Shown in pieces: positions 1 through 7,739 of a DNA stretch of 13,456 nucleotides. The notes below the pieces were generated by a model. The model did no database searches, was not told the origin of the DNA, and saw nothing but the letters and a program-made list of their open reading frames with translations. The stretch is from assembly GCA_020024675.1 (NCBI GenBank), contig JAHHTM010000015.1, forward strand, positions 1-13,456. The letters run 5' to 3'. The stretch is from Muricomes sp. (GTDB lineage Bacteria; Bacillota; Clostridia; Lachnospirales; Lachnospiraceae). Both the position numbers and the translations under genes were made by a program. Every line of letters begins with the position of its first letter. Position 1 is the first letter of the stretch.

Positions 1-763
1 GCTTATCGATACCTTCAAAAGCTCCACCACAAATGAATAATATATTTGTAGTATCTATCTGGATCAATTCCTGATGTGGATGCTTTCTTCCTCCCTGTGG
101 TGGTACTGATGCAACAGTTCCTTCAATAATTTTTAGTAAAGCCTGTTGAACACCTTCACCAGAAACATCTCGCGTGATAGATGGATTTTCTGATTTTCTG
201 GTAATTTTATCTATTTCATCAATATAAATAATACCATGCTCTGCACGGCTGATATCGCCATCTGCCGCCTGAATGATCTTCAGAAGGATATTTTCAACAT
301 CTTCTCCTACATATCCTGCTTCTGTCAATGCCGTAGCATCAGCAATAGCAAACGGAACATTTAAGATTTTGGCAAGCGTCTGTGCCAATAATGTTTTACC
401 ACATCCTGTAGGTCCAAGCATCAGAATATTACTTTTTTGTAATTCTATACCCAGATCCTGTTCTGCCATAATCCTTTTGTAGTGATTATATACAGCAACA
501 GAAAGCACCTTTTTTGCCTCATCCTGTCCGATTACATACTCGTCCAAAAATGCTTTGATCTCTTCTGGTGTAAGAAGATTGATATCATCAAATGCTCTGT
601 TTTCTTCGTATTCGAATTCCTCTTCAATAATTTCAGAACATATATTGATGCATTCATCGCAAATATATGTTCCATTCGGTCCGGCGATCAGTTTTCTCAC
701 CTGAGACTGTGGTTTATTACAGAAGGAGCATCTTACTGTATCATCATTCATTTTTCCTGCCAT
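1..763 (-). CDS. clpX: ClpX, ATP-dependent Clp protease ATP-binding subunit (partial, N-terminal part)
   Basis: ClpX is the cytoplasmic AAA+ unfoldase that recognises tagged or regulatory substrates and threads them into ClpP. The reading frame is open to the left edge and gives the first 254 residues of a protein that is usually about 410-430 long, so the C-terminal part is outside the window. Visible features are the N-terminal C4 zinc finger (Cys12, Cys15, Cys35, Cys38), Walker A GPTGCGKT at 117-124, the pore loop GYVGEDVE at 150-157, Walker B IIYIDEID at 178-185, and the RKH loop of the ClpX family (GGRKHPH) further on. The ATG at 763 is chosen because a GAGGTG element lies 9 nt upstream. 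Another ATG, 8 nt upstream, is out of frame and closes after 7 codons. The gene lies 25 nt after clpP and is almost certainly co-transcribed with it. Confidence 0.97.
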   Translation of the reverse strand, partial: MAGKMNDDTVRCSFCNKPQSQVRKLIAGPNGTYICDECINICSEIIEEEFEYEENRAFDDINLLTPEEIKAFLDEYVIGQDEAKKVLSVAVYNHYKRIMAEQDLGIELQKSNILMLGPTGCGKTLLAQTLAKILNVPFAIADATALTEAGYVGEDVENILLKIIQAADGDISRAEHGIIYIDEIDKITRKSENPSITRDVSGEGVQQALLKIIEGTVASVPPQGGRKHPHQELIQIDTTNILFICGGAFEGIDK

Positions 764-788
764 ACTGTCATTCACCTCATAATTGTTC

Positions 789-1370
789 TTAGTGATTTGT
801 GATTACTTCGTCAATCAGTCCATACTCTTTTGCTTCTGCAGCAGACATGAAATTATCTCTTTCTGTATCTGCCTTGATAACTTCTAGACTCTGTCCTGTA
901 TTTGCAGCAAGCATTTCATTTAATTTCTGACGAATTTTTAAAATATGTTCTGCAACAATTTTAATCTCTGTTGCCTGTCCCTGTGCTCCGCCAGATGGCT
1001 GGTGAATCATAATTTCTGCATTTGGAAGTGCAAAACGTTTTCCTTTCTTACCTCCTGCAAGAAGAAATGCTCCCATACTTGCAGCCATACCGATGCACAC
1101 TGTAGAAACATCACATTTGATGTACTGCATTGTATCATAAATTGCCAGTCCCGCTGTTACAGAACCTCCTGGACTGTTGATATATAACTGGATATCCTTA
1201 TCCGGGTCATCCGCTTCCAGGAAAAGAAGCTGTGCAACAACATTGCTTGCTGATGCATCATTTACCTCTTCACCAAGAAAGATAATTCTCTCTTTTAATA
1301 ATCTCGAATAAATGTCGTAGGAACGCTCTCCACGGCTTGTTTGTTCAACTACATAAGGTACTAAACTCAT
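789..1370 (-). CDS. clpP: ClpP, ATP-dependent Clp protease proteolytic subunit
   Basis: ClpP is the cytoplasmic serine peptidase that forms the double-heptamer chamber used by ClpX and, where present, ClpA or ClpC. The 193-residue length is normal for the family. The catalytic triad is visible as Ser98 in GMAASMG, His123 in MIHQP and Asp172 in TERDNFMS. The oxyanion-loop region SPGGSVTAG sits at 66-74. The N-terminus MSLVPYVVEQ is the usual short processed leader with the axial-loop segment. The start is supported by AGGAGG a few bases upstream of the ATG. It lies between tig and clpX, the standard Firmicutes order. I see no CtsR-type tandem repeat in front of it, so transcription probably comes from the tig promoter. 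Confidence 0.98.
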   Translation of the reverse strand: MSLVPYVVEQTSRGERSYDIYSRLLKERIIFLGEEVNDASASNVVAQLLFLEADDPDKDIQLYINSPGGSVTAGLAIYDTMQYIKCDVSTVCIGMAASMGAFLLAGGKKGKRFALPNAEIMIHQPSGGAQGQATEIKIVAEHILKIRQKLNEMLAANTGQSLEVIKADTERDNFMSAAEAKEYGLIDEVITNH

Positions 1371-1396
1371 AATATCCCTCCTGAATTATATAAGCC

Positions 1397-1420
1397 TGCC
1401 TGCCTTATACAAGGCAGGCA
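1397..1420 (-). other. 10-bp hairpin in the tig-clpP spacer
   Basis: TGCCTGCCTT and AAGGCAGGCA form a perfect 10-bp stem with a 4-nt loop, inside the 97-nt gap between the tig stop and the clpP start. On the transcribed strand the stem is followed by GGCTTATATAATTC rather than a run of U, so it does not look like a normal intrinsic terminator. It could be a partial terminator, a processing site or a stabiliser that sets the clpP:tig ratio. The role is inferred; only the inverted repeat is seen. Confidence 0.5.
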
Positions 1421-1467
1421 TTTAAGATGTTCTTCCCCTCAGACTTAAGATTCCTTCTATCTTTAGA

Positions 1468-2754
1468 TTAGCCTTCTACAGCTGCATCAGCAAGTAATGT
1501 AACTGCATCCTGTACAGCTATATCTTCTTTCATCTGATTCTTTTCATTTTCACCCATGAACTCTTTTAATTTTTCTACGTCCATCTGGTATGCATCTGCC
1601 ATCTGTTTGAGTTCTTCATCCAGACGTTCATCTGCAACTTCAATGTTCTCAGCTTTAACGATTGCTTCAAGAACAAGTCTTGTTTTGATACGTTTTTCAG
1701 CCTGTGGTCTTAATTCCTCGAACATTTTTTCTTCTGTCATTCCTGTGAACTGGAAGTACTGTTCTACAGAAAGTCCCTGCTGCTGAATACGACGTGCAAA
1801 ATCATCTGCCATCTGACGAACCTGCATATCGATCATAGCTGCTGGAATATCCATCTGCGCATTTGCTACAGCCTGATCTACAGCCTGATCTTCTTTTCTT
1901 GCTTTTCCTTCACGTTCTTTACGTTCTTTGATTTTTTTCTTTACATCATCCCAGTAAGCTTTGTATGTGTCAAACTCAGATACTTCTGATGCAAATTCAT
2001 CATCAAGTTCTGGAAGATCTTTTGCTTTGATAGAATGTACTGTGCATTTAAACACTGCAGCTTTTCCTGCAAGTTCTTCTGCCTGGTAATCTTCTGGGAA
2101 TGTTACATTTACTTCCATCTCTTCATCAATTTTAGCACCGATGAGCTGATCTTCAAATCCTGGAATGAAAGATCCAGATCCGATTGTAAGTGGGAAGTTT
2201 TCTGCTTTTCCACCTTCGAATGCAACACCATCAACAAATCCTTCGAAGTCTAATGTAATTTCATCTTTGTCTTCAACTGCACGATCTGTAACTTCTACAG
2301 TTCTTGCATTTCTAACACGCTCTTTTTCAATTTCTTCGTCAACTTCTGTAGACATAACTCTTGTAGAAACTTTATCTACTTTTAATCCTTTATATTCACC
2401 AAGTGTAACTTCCGGTTTTACAGCAACTTCTGCTGTGAAAATGAATTCTTTTCCTTTTTCTAACTGTACAACATCGATCTGTGGCTGAGAAACGATATCT
2501 AATCCACACTCATCATAAGCTTTGCTGTAAGCTTCCGGAATCATCTTGTTTGCTGCTTCTTCATAGAACACTGCTGCACCGTACATCTTTTCGATCATCT
2601 GTCTTGGAACTTTTCCTTTACGGAATCCAGGCACGCTGATCTGTTTGCGCTGTTTTAAATATGCTGCCTGTAATGCTTTCTCTACATCTTCTGCCGGAAC
2701 TTCAATTGTAAGTTTCGCCATATTATGTTCTAAATTTTCTACTTTTAAACTCAT
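1468..2754 (-). CDS. tig: Trigger factor, ribosome-associated chaperone and peptidyl-prolyl isomerase
   Basis: Trigger factor binds at the ribosomal exit tunnel and shields nascent chains. The 428-residue protein has the full domain order: an N-terminal ribosome-binding domain with signature GFRKGK at 43-48, an FKBP-like prolyl isomerase domain at about 162-243 (from DEITLDFEG to CTVHSIK), and a long helical C-terminal chaperone domain. The frame stays open 13 codons upstream to an ATG at 2793, but the start at 2754 (MSLKVENLEHN) is preferred. It matches the family N-terminus and has AAGGAGG at 2765-2771, 10 nt upstream. The longer start would encode the ribosome binding site itself. It is the first gene of the tig-clpP-clpX operon. 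It ends in TAA. Confidence 0.97.
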   Translation of the reverse strand: MSLKVENLEHNMAKLTIEVPAEDVEKALQAAYLKQRKQISVPGFRKGKVPRQMIEKMYGAAVFYEEAANKMIPEAYSKAYDECGLDIVSQPQIDVVQLEKGKEFIFTAEVAVKPEVTLGEYKGLKVDKVSTRVMSTEVDEEIEKERVRNARTVEVTDRAVEDKDEITLDFEGFVDGVAFEGGKAENFPLTIGSGSFIPGFEDQLIGAKIDEEMEVNVTFPEDYQAEELAGKAAVFKCTVHSIKAKDLPELDDEFASEVSEFDTYKAYWDDVKKKIKERKEREGKARKEDQAVDQAVANAQMDIPAAMIDMQVRQMADDFARRIQQQGLSVEQYFQFTGMTEEKMFEELRPQAEKRIKTRLVLEAIVKAENIEVADERLDEELKQMADAYQMDVEKLKEFMGENEKNQMKEDIAVQDAVTLLADAAVEG

Positions 2755-2852
2755 TTTAAAATTTCCTCCTTGATTCGTACCATTCAAACGCAATTTGATC
2801 TTCTTTCAGATTTATATTGTCCTGAAAAAATTACATTCGCAGTCATTGAACC

Positions 2853-2881
2853 AGTATAGCACATTAGTCTATAAATTTCCA
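2853..2881 (-). promoter_or_regulatory. Predicted sigma-A promoter of tig-clpP-clpX
   Basis: On the minus strand, -35 TGGAAA (2881-2876) and -10 TATACT (2858-2853) are separated by 17 nt, with a TGC extended -10 element just before the hexamer. Transcription would start near 2846 and leave an untranslated leader of about 90 nt before tig. I see no CtsR or CIRCE operator here. The assignment comes from motif match and position only. Confidence 0.55.
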
Positions 2882-2901
2882 GTCCTTTTTCCCATATTTC
2901 A

Positions 2902-2930
2902 TTGCAAATAATAAAGTGGTTTGCTACACT
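2902..2930 (+). promoter_or_regulatory. Predicted sigma-A promoter of the DJ-1/CYTH gene pair
   Basis: TTGCAA (2902-2907) and TACACT (2925-2930) are spaced by 17 nt, with a TGC extended -10 motif before the second hexamer. The start point would be near 2937, about 25 nt upstream of the ATG at 2963. It lies back to back with the tig promoter, with the -35 regions roughly 20 nt apart, so the two polymerase footprints would overlap. Confidence 0.5.
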
Positions 2931-2962
2931 AAAGGCAGATTCTTATATATGGAGGTATAGGC

Positions 2963-3505
2963 ATGAAAGAAATTTGTATTTTTTTAGCAGATGGTTTTGA
3001 AGAAGTGGAAGCATTAACAACTGTTGATCTTTTAAGACGTGCAGGTGGAAATGTTCATATGGTATCAGTTACTGATAACCTGTGTGTTCATGGAGCACAT
3101 GGAATTGATATTGTTGCTGACTGCCTTTTTGATGAAGTAAATAATGATCCAGATATGCTGATTCTTCCTGGAGGGATGCCTGGCACAATCCATCTTAAAG
3201 AGCACAAAGGTCTTACATCTTTCTTAAAATCTCAATTTGAAGCTGGTCGTTATATTGCAGCGATTTGCGCAGCTCCTACTGTTCTTGGTTATCTTGGATT
3301 TTTAAACAGAAAACAAGCATGTTGCTATCCAGGAATGGAAGATGGTCTTACAGATGCTGATGTCACTTTTAATCCTGTTTCTGTAGACGGAACTATCATT
3401 ACAAGCCGTGGTCTTGGGACTGCTATCCCTTTTGCACTTACTTTGATTGAGATACTATTTGGAGCAGAAAAATCCAAAGAAATAAAAACAGCTATAGTAT
3501 ATTAA
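2963..3505 (+). CDS. DJ-1/PfpI (ThiJ) family protein
   Basis: This 180-residue protein belongs to the DJ-1/PfpI superfamily of the class I glutamine amidotransferase fold. Members have been reported as glyoxalases, chaperones or deglycases, so the exact activity cannot be read from sequence. Two hallmarks are present: the acidic residue of the N-terminal motif (Glu16 in DGFEEVEA, aligned with human DJ-1 Glu18) and the nucleophile-elbow cysteine Cys102 in AAICAAPTVLG, aligned with DJ-1 Cys106. LILPGGMPG at 66-74 is also typical. The histidine found near the active site of human DJ-1 is replaced by an ACCYPG segment, which is usual for bacterial relatives. There is no signal peptide, so it should be cytoplasmic. 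GGAGGT at 2951-2956 supports the start. A 47-nt gap links it to the CYTH gene downstream. Confidence 0.93.
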   Translation: MKEICIFLADGFEEVEALTTVDLLRRAGGNVHMVSVTDNLCVHGAHGIDIVADCLFDEVNNDPDMLILPGGMPGTIHLKEHKGLTSFLKSQFEAGRYIAAICAAPTVLGYLGFLNRKQACCYPGMEDGLTDADVTFNPVSVDGTIITSRGLGTAIPFALTLIEILFGAEKSKEIKTAIVY

Positions 3506-3552
3506 TGATACAGTTTTACAGAAATAAATTTACTACGAAAGGATTGTTTTAA

Positions 3553-4005
3553 ATGGAAATCGAGCGTAAATACCTTATAACCGCAGATCATCTGCCAAAA
3601 AATCTGGATAAATACGCTTTTCGGGAAATCGAACAAGGTTATTTATGTACCGCTCCTGTTGTACGTATACGAAAAGACAACAACAAATATTTTCTCACCT
3701 ATAAATCTAAAGGACTTATGACACGTGAAGAATATAATCTTCCCCTTACAAAAGAAGCTTATCTTCATCTTAGATCAAAGGTTGATGGCAGAATCATTTC
3801 AAAAAAACGGTATATGATACCTCTTGGAGATTTTTTAATGATTGAACTTGATATCTTCCTTGAAGATCTTGCTCCTCTGATGCTTGCTGAAGTAGAATTT
3901 CCAGATGAATTTTCTGCTAATCATTTTACCCCTCCTGCATGGTTTGGAGAAGATGTCACATTTTCTTCTGATTATCATAACAGCACACTTAGTCAAAAAG
4001 CATAA
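3553..4005 (+). CDS. CYTH domain protein, probable triphosphate hydrolase
   Basis: The 150-residue protein is a single CYTH domain, the tunnel-fold family that includes CyaB-type adenylyl cyclases, thiamine triphosphatase and inorganic triphosphatases. The N-terminal ExExK signature is EIERK (Glu2, Glu4, Lys6). Further basic and acidic tunnel residues can be seen: RIRK at 38-41, TYKSKG at 49-54, REEY at 58-61, KKR at 84-86, ELD at 98-100 and EVEF at 113-116. Stand-alone bacterial CYTH proteins of this size usually hydrolyse inorganic triphosphate, but that is family knowledge rather than something visible here. An AAAGGA element about 9 nt before the ATG supports the start. It follows the DJ-1 gene on the same strand and ends just before the shared terminator. 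Confidence 0.92.
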   Translation: MEIERKYLITADHLPKNLDKYAFREIEQGYLCTAPVVRIRKDNNKYFLTYKSKGLMTREEYNLPLTKEAYLHLRSKVDGRIISKKRYMIPLGDFLMIELDIFLEDLAPLMLAEVEFPDEFSANHFTPPAWFGEDVTFSSDYHNSTLSQKA

Positions 4006-4057
4006 TAAAGAGGTGTCATTTTTCCAAATTCAAACCTGGAAAAATGACACCTCTTTA
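4006..4057. terminator. Bidirectional intrinsic terminator between CYTH gene and lysC
   Basis: A perfect 21-bp inverted repeat (arms 4006-4026 and 4037-4057) surrounds a 10-nt loop. The stem base is TAAAGAGG paired with CCTCTTTA, so an A-run precedes and a T-run follows the stem on either strand. It begins one base after the CYTH stop codon (4003-4005) and ends one base before the lysC stop codon (4059-4061). It therefore serves both convergent transcripts. Confidence 0.9.
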
Positions 4058-4058
4058 A

Positions 4059-5267
4059 TTAATCTGCAAGTCCAAATGCATCATGTACAGAAATCATCGC
4101 ACGTTCTACATCATTTTCATCAATCAAAACTGTGATTCTTACTTCAGATGTAGAGATCATACTGATGTTTACTCTTGCATTGAAGAGTGCTTCAAACATC
4201 TTTGCTGCAATTCCCGGATTACTGAGCATTCCTGCTCCTACCACTGAAATTTTAGCCACATTATCTTTGTGTACAATTTCTTCTATTCCTAACATATCTT
4301 TGTTCTTTTCAAGAAGTGAAAGTGTCTCATCAAGATCATCCTGTGCAATTGTAAACGAAATATCTTTTGTACCACCACGTCCTACTGACTGCAGAATAAG
4401 ATCTACATTGATATTATTTCTTGCAAGTGTATTAAAAATCTTAAAAGCTACACCTGGTTTGTCGTCTACTCCGATCACAGATATTCTAGATGTATTTTTA
4501 TCTGATGCCACTCCACTAATTAACATTTTTTCCACTTTTGCTACCTCCTTCACAACTGTCCCTGGATTGTTATTAAGACTGGATCTTACTACCAGCTGTA
4601 CTCCATATTTTTTTGCCATTTCAACAGAACGATTATGTAACACTTTTGCACCAAGAGATGCAAGTTCCAACATTTCTTCATAACTAATTTCTTTCAATTT
4701 TCTGGCTTTTGGAACAACTCTTGGATCAGCAGTATATACTCCATCTACATCTGTATAAATCTCGCACATATCTGCATGGAGAGATGCCGCAATTGCCACA
4801 GCACTAGTATCTGATCCTCCTCTACCTAAAGTAGCAAAATCATCGTACTTGTTTACTCCTTGAAATCCTGTCACAATTACAATTTTTTTATAATCTAATT
4901 CGTGACGAATTCTCTCTGAATCAACACGCTTTACACGTGCCCCACCATATGTGCTTGTACAGTGAAAAGCAACCTGAAATGCATTCAATGAAATTGCCGG
5001 AACTCCTAAGGAATTGATAGCCATTGATAACAAAGAAGCGGATACCTGCTCTCCTGTTGCCAGAAGCATATCCATTTCTCGTTTTGATGGATCCTGCGTG
5101 ATCATTTTCGCTTTCTGTATCAGTTCGTCTGTTGTATCACCCATTGCGGACAATACAACAATGATGTCGTTCCCTTTCCTGTAATCTTCAATACATCGTT
5201 CTGCCACACGAAAAATACAATCTCTGTCGGCAACGGAGCTACCTCCGAATTTTTTTACTATCAGCAT
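4059..5267 (-). CDS. lysC: Aspartate kinase with tandem ACT domains
   Basis: Aspartokinase phosphorylates aspartate to 4-phosphoaspartate, the entry step to lysine, threonine and methionine. The 402-residue length fits monofunctional enzymes. The catalytic amino-acid-kinase domain covers about 1-245, with KFGGSS at 6-11, VLSAMGDTTDEL at 38-49 and the nucleotide/substrate loop TLGRGGSDTSA at 146-156. Two C-terminal ACT domains follow (about 262-325 and 338-400), the usual site of feedback inhibition by lysine and/or threonine. Which amino acid binds cannot be told from sequence, though the neighbouring hom gene hints at threonine pathway use. The ATG at 5267 has AGGAGG at 5274-5279. The gene follows the apgM-like gene by 14 nt and is last in the long minus-strand run. 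Confidence 0.97.
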   Translation of the reverse strand: MLIVKKFGGSSVADRDCIFRVAERCIEDYRKGNDIIVVLSAMGDTTDELIQKAKMITQDPSKREMDMLLATGEQVSASLLSMAINSLGVPAISLNAFQVAFHCTSTYGGARVKRVDSERIRHELDYKKIVIVTGFQGVNKYDDFATLGRGGSDTSAVAIAASLHADMCEIYTDVDGVYTADPRVVPKARKLKEISYEEMLELASLGAKVLHNRSVEMAKKYGVQLVVRSSLNNNPGTVVKEVAKVEKMLISGVASDKNTSRISVIGVDDKPGVAFKIFNTLARNNINVDLILQSVGRGGTKDISFTIAQDDLDETLSLLEKNKDMLGIEEIVHKDNVAKISVVGAGMLSNPGIAAKMFEALFNARVNISMISTSEVRITVLIDENDVERAMISVHDAFGLAD

Positions 5268-5281
5268 ATGTTTCCTCCTGT

Positions 5282-6487
5282 CTATTCTTCTTCAAACAAA
5301 TGAGAAATCAGCTTGTATCCCTCTTCTGTCATATTTCCTGTACTATATGCGGTGGACTCGCTATATGTTTTCTTTCCGTCCACATCCTGTCTACTGTCAT
5401 AAAGCAAATATGGAACCGGATCCGCCGTATGTGTTCTTACTCTTACTGGTGTTGGATGATCTGGAAGCACCAGTAATCTAAAATCTTCTCCTGCCTGATA
5501 CATGCTGTCAACAATAGGTCCTATGATATACTGATCAATATTTTCTATTGATTTTATCTTATTTTTCAAATTTCCCTGATGTCCCATTTCATCCGGTGCT
5601 TCAATGTGGACATATGCAAAATCAGCATTTTCACGTAAAAGAGCATGTACTGCAGCCTTTGCTTTACCTGCATAGTTTGTACAAAGACCACCATTCGCTC
5701 CTTCCACAATAATATTATGCATTCCTGCTCCTACAGCGATTCCTTTCAGCAGATCGACTGCAGATATCATAACGCCTTTTTTATCATGCTTTGTTTCAAA
5801 TGACGGAAGTGCCGGCCTTGTTCCTGCTCCCCAGAACCAGACTGAATTAGCCGGATTAAGCCCCTTTTTCTTTCTTTCCAGATTTAACGGATGCTTTGAT
5901 AATATTTCATAACTTTTTTTCATCATTTCTCGTAGGATTGGATCTTGTGGAAGATATTCACCAATTCTTTTTGTAAGAATATCGTGAGGTGCAGTAAGTT
6001 CTACTGTTTTACCATTTTTCCAGATTAGAAGATGTCTGTAGCTTGTTCCACAATAAAATTCATAGCCATCTTTTTTTAATCCTTCTTTCAATGCTTCCAA
6101 CAAAACAGATGCGTCTTCTGTACTAATTTCGTCAGAACTATGATCGACGATGATTTTATCTTCGTAATCCTCTTCCTCTTCTGTCAATGTAACAATATTA
6201 CAACGAAAAGAAACATCTTGTGGTGTCATATCTACTCCAATACTAAGTGCTTCCAACGGAGATCTTCCTGTGTAATACTTTCTAGGGTCATATCCAATCA
6301 CCGATAAATTTGCCGTATCACTCCCCGGTGACATTTCTTCCGGTACCGTCCTTACCATTCCCAATTCCGAAACTGGTGCAAGCATATCAAGAGAAGGTGT
6401 ATAAGCCGCCTCCAGAGGTGTTTTTCCTTCTAGTGCTTCTATCGGTTCATCTGCCATTCCATCACACAAAACAATTACATATTTCAT
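5282..6487 (-). CDS. apgM: ApgM-type cofactor-independent phosphoglycerate mutase family protein, candidate homoserine kinase
   Basis: The 401-residue protein belongs to the alkaline-phosphatase/phosphopentomutase metalloenzyme superfamily, archaeal-type phosphoglycerate mutase branch. Metal and nucleophile positions are visible: Asp9 in LCDGMAD, the nucleophile Ser56 in SPGSDTAN, Asp299 and His303 in EAPDEMGHQG, Asp343 and His344 in LPDHPTPV, and His353 in RTHTADP. Annotated as phosphoglycerate mutase, it would interconvert 3- and 2-phosphoglycerate. However, it sits between hom and lysC, and a subfamily of these proteins (TIGR02535, from memory) is described as a proposed homoserine kinase in genomes without ThrB. 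Threonine synthesis is therefore the better guess. AAGGAT at 6495-6500 overlaps the hom stop codon and the gap is only 6 nt, which suggests translational coupling. The stop codon is TAG. Confidence 0.85.
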   Translation of the reverse strand: MKYVIVLCDGMADEPIEALEGKTPLEAAYTPSLDMLAPVSELGMVRTVPEEMSPGSDTANLSVIGYDPRKYYTGRSPLEALSIGVDMTPQDVSFRCNIVTLTEEEEDYEDKIIVDHSSDEISTEDASVLLEALKEGLKKDGYEFYCGTSYRHLLIWKNGKTVELTAPHDILTKRIGEYLPQDPILREMMKKSYEILSKHPLNLERKKKGLNPANSVWFWGAGTRPALPSFETKHDKKGVMISAVDLLKGIAVGAGMHNIIVEGANGGLCTNYAGKAKAAVHALLRENADFAYVHIEAPDEMGHQGNLKNKIKSIENIDQYIIGPIVDSMYQAGEDFRLLVLPDHPTPVRVRTHTADPVPYLLYDSRQDVDGKKTYSESTAYSTGNMTEEGYKLISHLFEEE

Positions 6488-6493
6488 TGATAC

Positions 6494-7711
6494 TTATCCT
6501 TCCACACGAATCATATGCAAAATTTCAGGGAACTTTGCAGCTGCTTTCTCATAAACAGCCTCACTTAATTCTTCCGTTATAAAACCAAATTCATCAGTTA
6601 ATCCCTTTACTTTTACAAGACTAATCTTTCCAAACGCATTTTCAAGATTATTTTTTATCTGCTCTTCATTTCCTTTAATTCTGACAAAATATCTTTTTTT
6701 CGTATCTGCCAACGGAAGTAACTCTAATTTTTCTTCCGTCCAAAAAGCCATTACATTTTCATCTTTATGCTTTACAGCATCAATAATATCTGCTACCACA
6801 GCACTTGCAGTTGGAAGTTTTCCTGCTCCACTTCCATAAAACATAGCGTCTCCTAGCATATTACCGTGAACGAAAACGGCATTAAACACATCATTTACAC
6901 TATAAAGTGGATGTTCCTGACCTAAAAGTACCGGTGAAACAATCGCACAGATTTTATTTTCCTGTTTTTTTGCTGAAGCCAAAAGTTTGATCGTCATGCT
7001 CATCTCTTTTGCATACATCATATCTTCTTTTGTTATTTTTGTGATCCCTTCGGTATAAATATCTTCAAAATCAACTTGTTGACCTGAAACGATAGATGAA
7101 AGAATTGCAATCTTTCTGCATGCATCATGTCCTTCTACATCGGCTTCTGGATTTCGTTCTGCATACCCTTTATCCTGTGCTTCTTTCAGCACTTCTGCAT
7201 AATCTGCCCCTTCATAGAACATTTTTGTCATCATGTAGTTTGTAGTACCATTTAAAATACCTGTAACTTCTTCTATTTCATCAGCAGTCAGGCATGAAAT
7301 TAAATTACGAATAATCGGAATTCCTCCACCTACACTTGCCTCAAACAGAAAATTAACACCTTTTTCTTTTGCAATGGCAAGTAATTCTGTACCATGTTTT
7401 GCAACGAGTGCTTTATTTGATGTAACAGCACTTTTTCCTGCCATCAAACTTTCTTTAACAAATGTATATGCTGGTTCGATTCCTCCCATAACTTCAACCA
7501 CAATTTCTATTTCAGGATCTTCTACAATCTGCTTAAAATCATGAATGATCAGTTTTTCCACTGGATCACCCGGAAATTTTCTCAGATCAAGAACATATTT
7601 TACATTAATCTCTTCACCTGCTCTTGTTTTTATGAGGTCTTTGTTGATTCGAAGTACTTCTACAACTCCTGAACCAACAGTACCATATCCCATTACTGCT
7701 ATATTTATCAT
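6494..7711 (-). CDS. hom: Homoserine dehydrogenase
   Basis: Hom reduces aspartate 4-semialdehyde to homoserine with NAD(P)H, the branch point to threonine and methionine. The 405-residue protein has an N-terminal Rossmann fold with GYGTVGSG at 8-15, a SNKALVAKHG segment at 98-107, and the catalytic domain with GILNGTTNYM at 151-160 and ADVEGHDACRK at 190-200. Asp196 and Lys200 align with the catalytic Asp and Lys of the yeast enzyme. A C-terminal ACT domain (about 335-400, from RYFVRI onward) is present, as in threonine-inhibited enzymes. AGGAGG at 7717-7722 supports the ATG. Only 28 nt separate it from prfB, so there is no room for a T-box or riboswitch leader of its own. Transcription probably comes from upstream or from a promoter inside prfB. 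Confidence 0.97.
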   Translation of the reverse strand: MINIAVMGYGTVGSGVVEVLRINKDLIKTRAGEEINVKYVLDLRKFPGDPVEKLIIHDFKQIVEDPEIEIVVEVMGGIEPAYTFVKESLMAGKSAVTSNKALVAKHGTELLAIAKEKGVNFLFEASVGGGIPIIRNLISCLTADEIEEVTGILNGTTNYMMTKMFYEGADYAEVLKEAQDKGYAERNPEADVEGHDACRKIAILSSIVSGQQVDFEDIYTEGITKITKEDMMYAKEMSMTIKLLASAKKQENKICAIVSPVLLGQEHPLYSVNDVFNAVFVHGNMLGDAMFYGSGAGKLPTASAVVADIIDAVKHKDENVMAFWTEEKLELLPLADTKKRYFVRIKGNEEQIKNNLENAFGKISLVKVKGLTDEFGFITEELSEAVYEKAAAKFPEILHMIRVEG

Positions 7712-7739
7712 GTTTTCCTCCTGACTTTCTCTACAGAAT

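Noticed and set aside
482..802. 106-residue open frame on the plus strand overlapping the clpX 5' end
   Set aside because: It is antisense to the ClpX zinc-finger and ATPase coding sequence and crosses the clpX start region. No family resemblance.
1385..1412. Separate clpP promoter using TATAAT at 1390-1385
   Set aside because: The possible -35 is poor (TTGTAT), and the transcript would start within the ribosome binding site, leaving no usable leader.
2755..2793. Upstream ATG extending trigger factor by 13 residues
   Set aside because: The extra codons encode the ribosome binding site AAGGAGG of the internal ATG, and the family N-terminus begins at MSLKVENLEHN.
2755..2962. CtsR or CIRCE heat-shock operator in front of tig-clpP-clpX
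   Set aside because: I looked for tandem GGTCAAA-type and TTAGCACTC/GAGTGCTAA repeats on both strands of this region and found none.
4132..4683. 183-residue open frame on the plus strand
   Set aside because: It lies fully antisense to lysC, which has clear motifs in its own frame. The Ser/Ile/Leu-rich composition is what the antisense of a coding region gives.
7712..7739. T-box or lysine riboswitch before hom
   Set aside because: Only 28 nt lie between prfB and hom, and they contain little besides the ribosome binding site.
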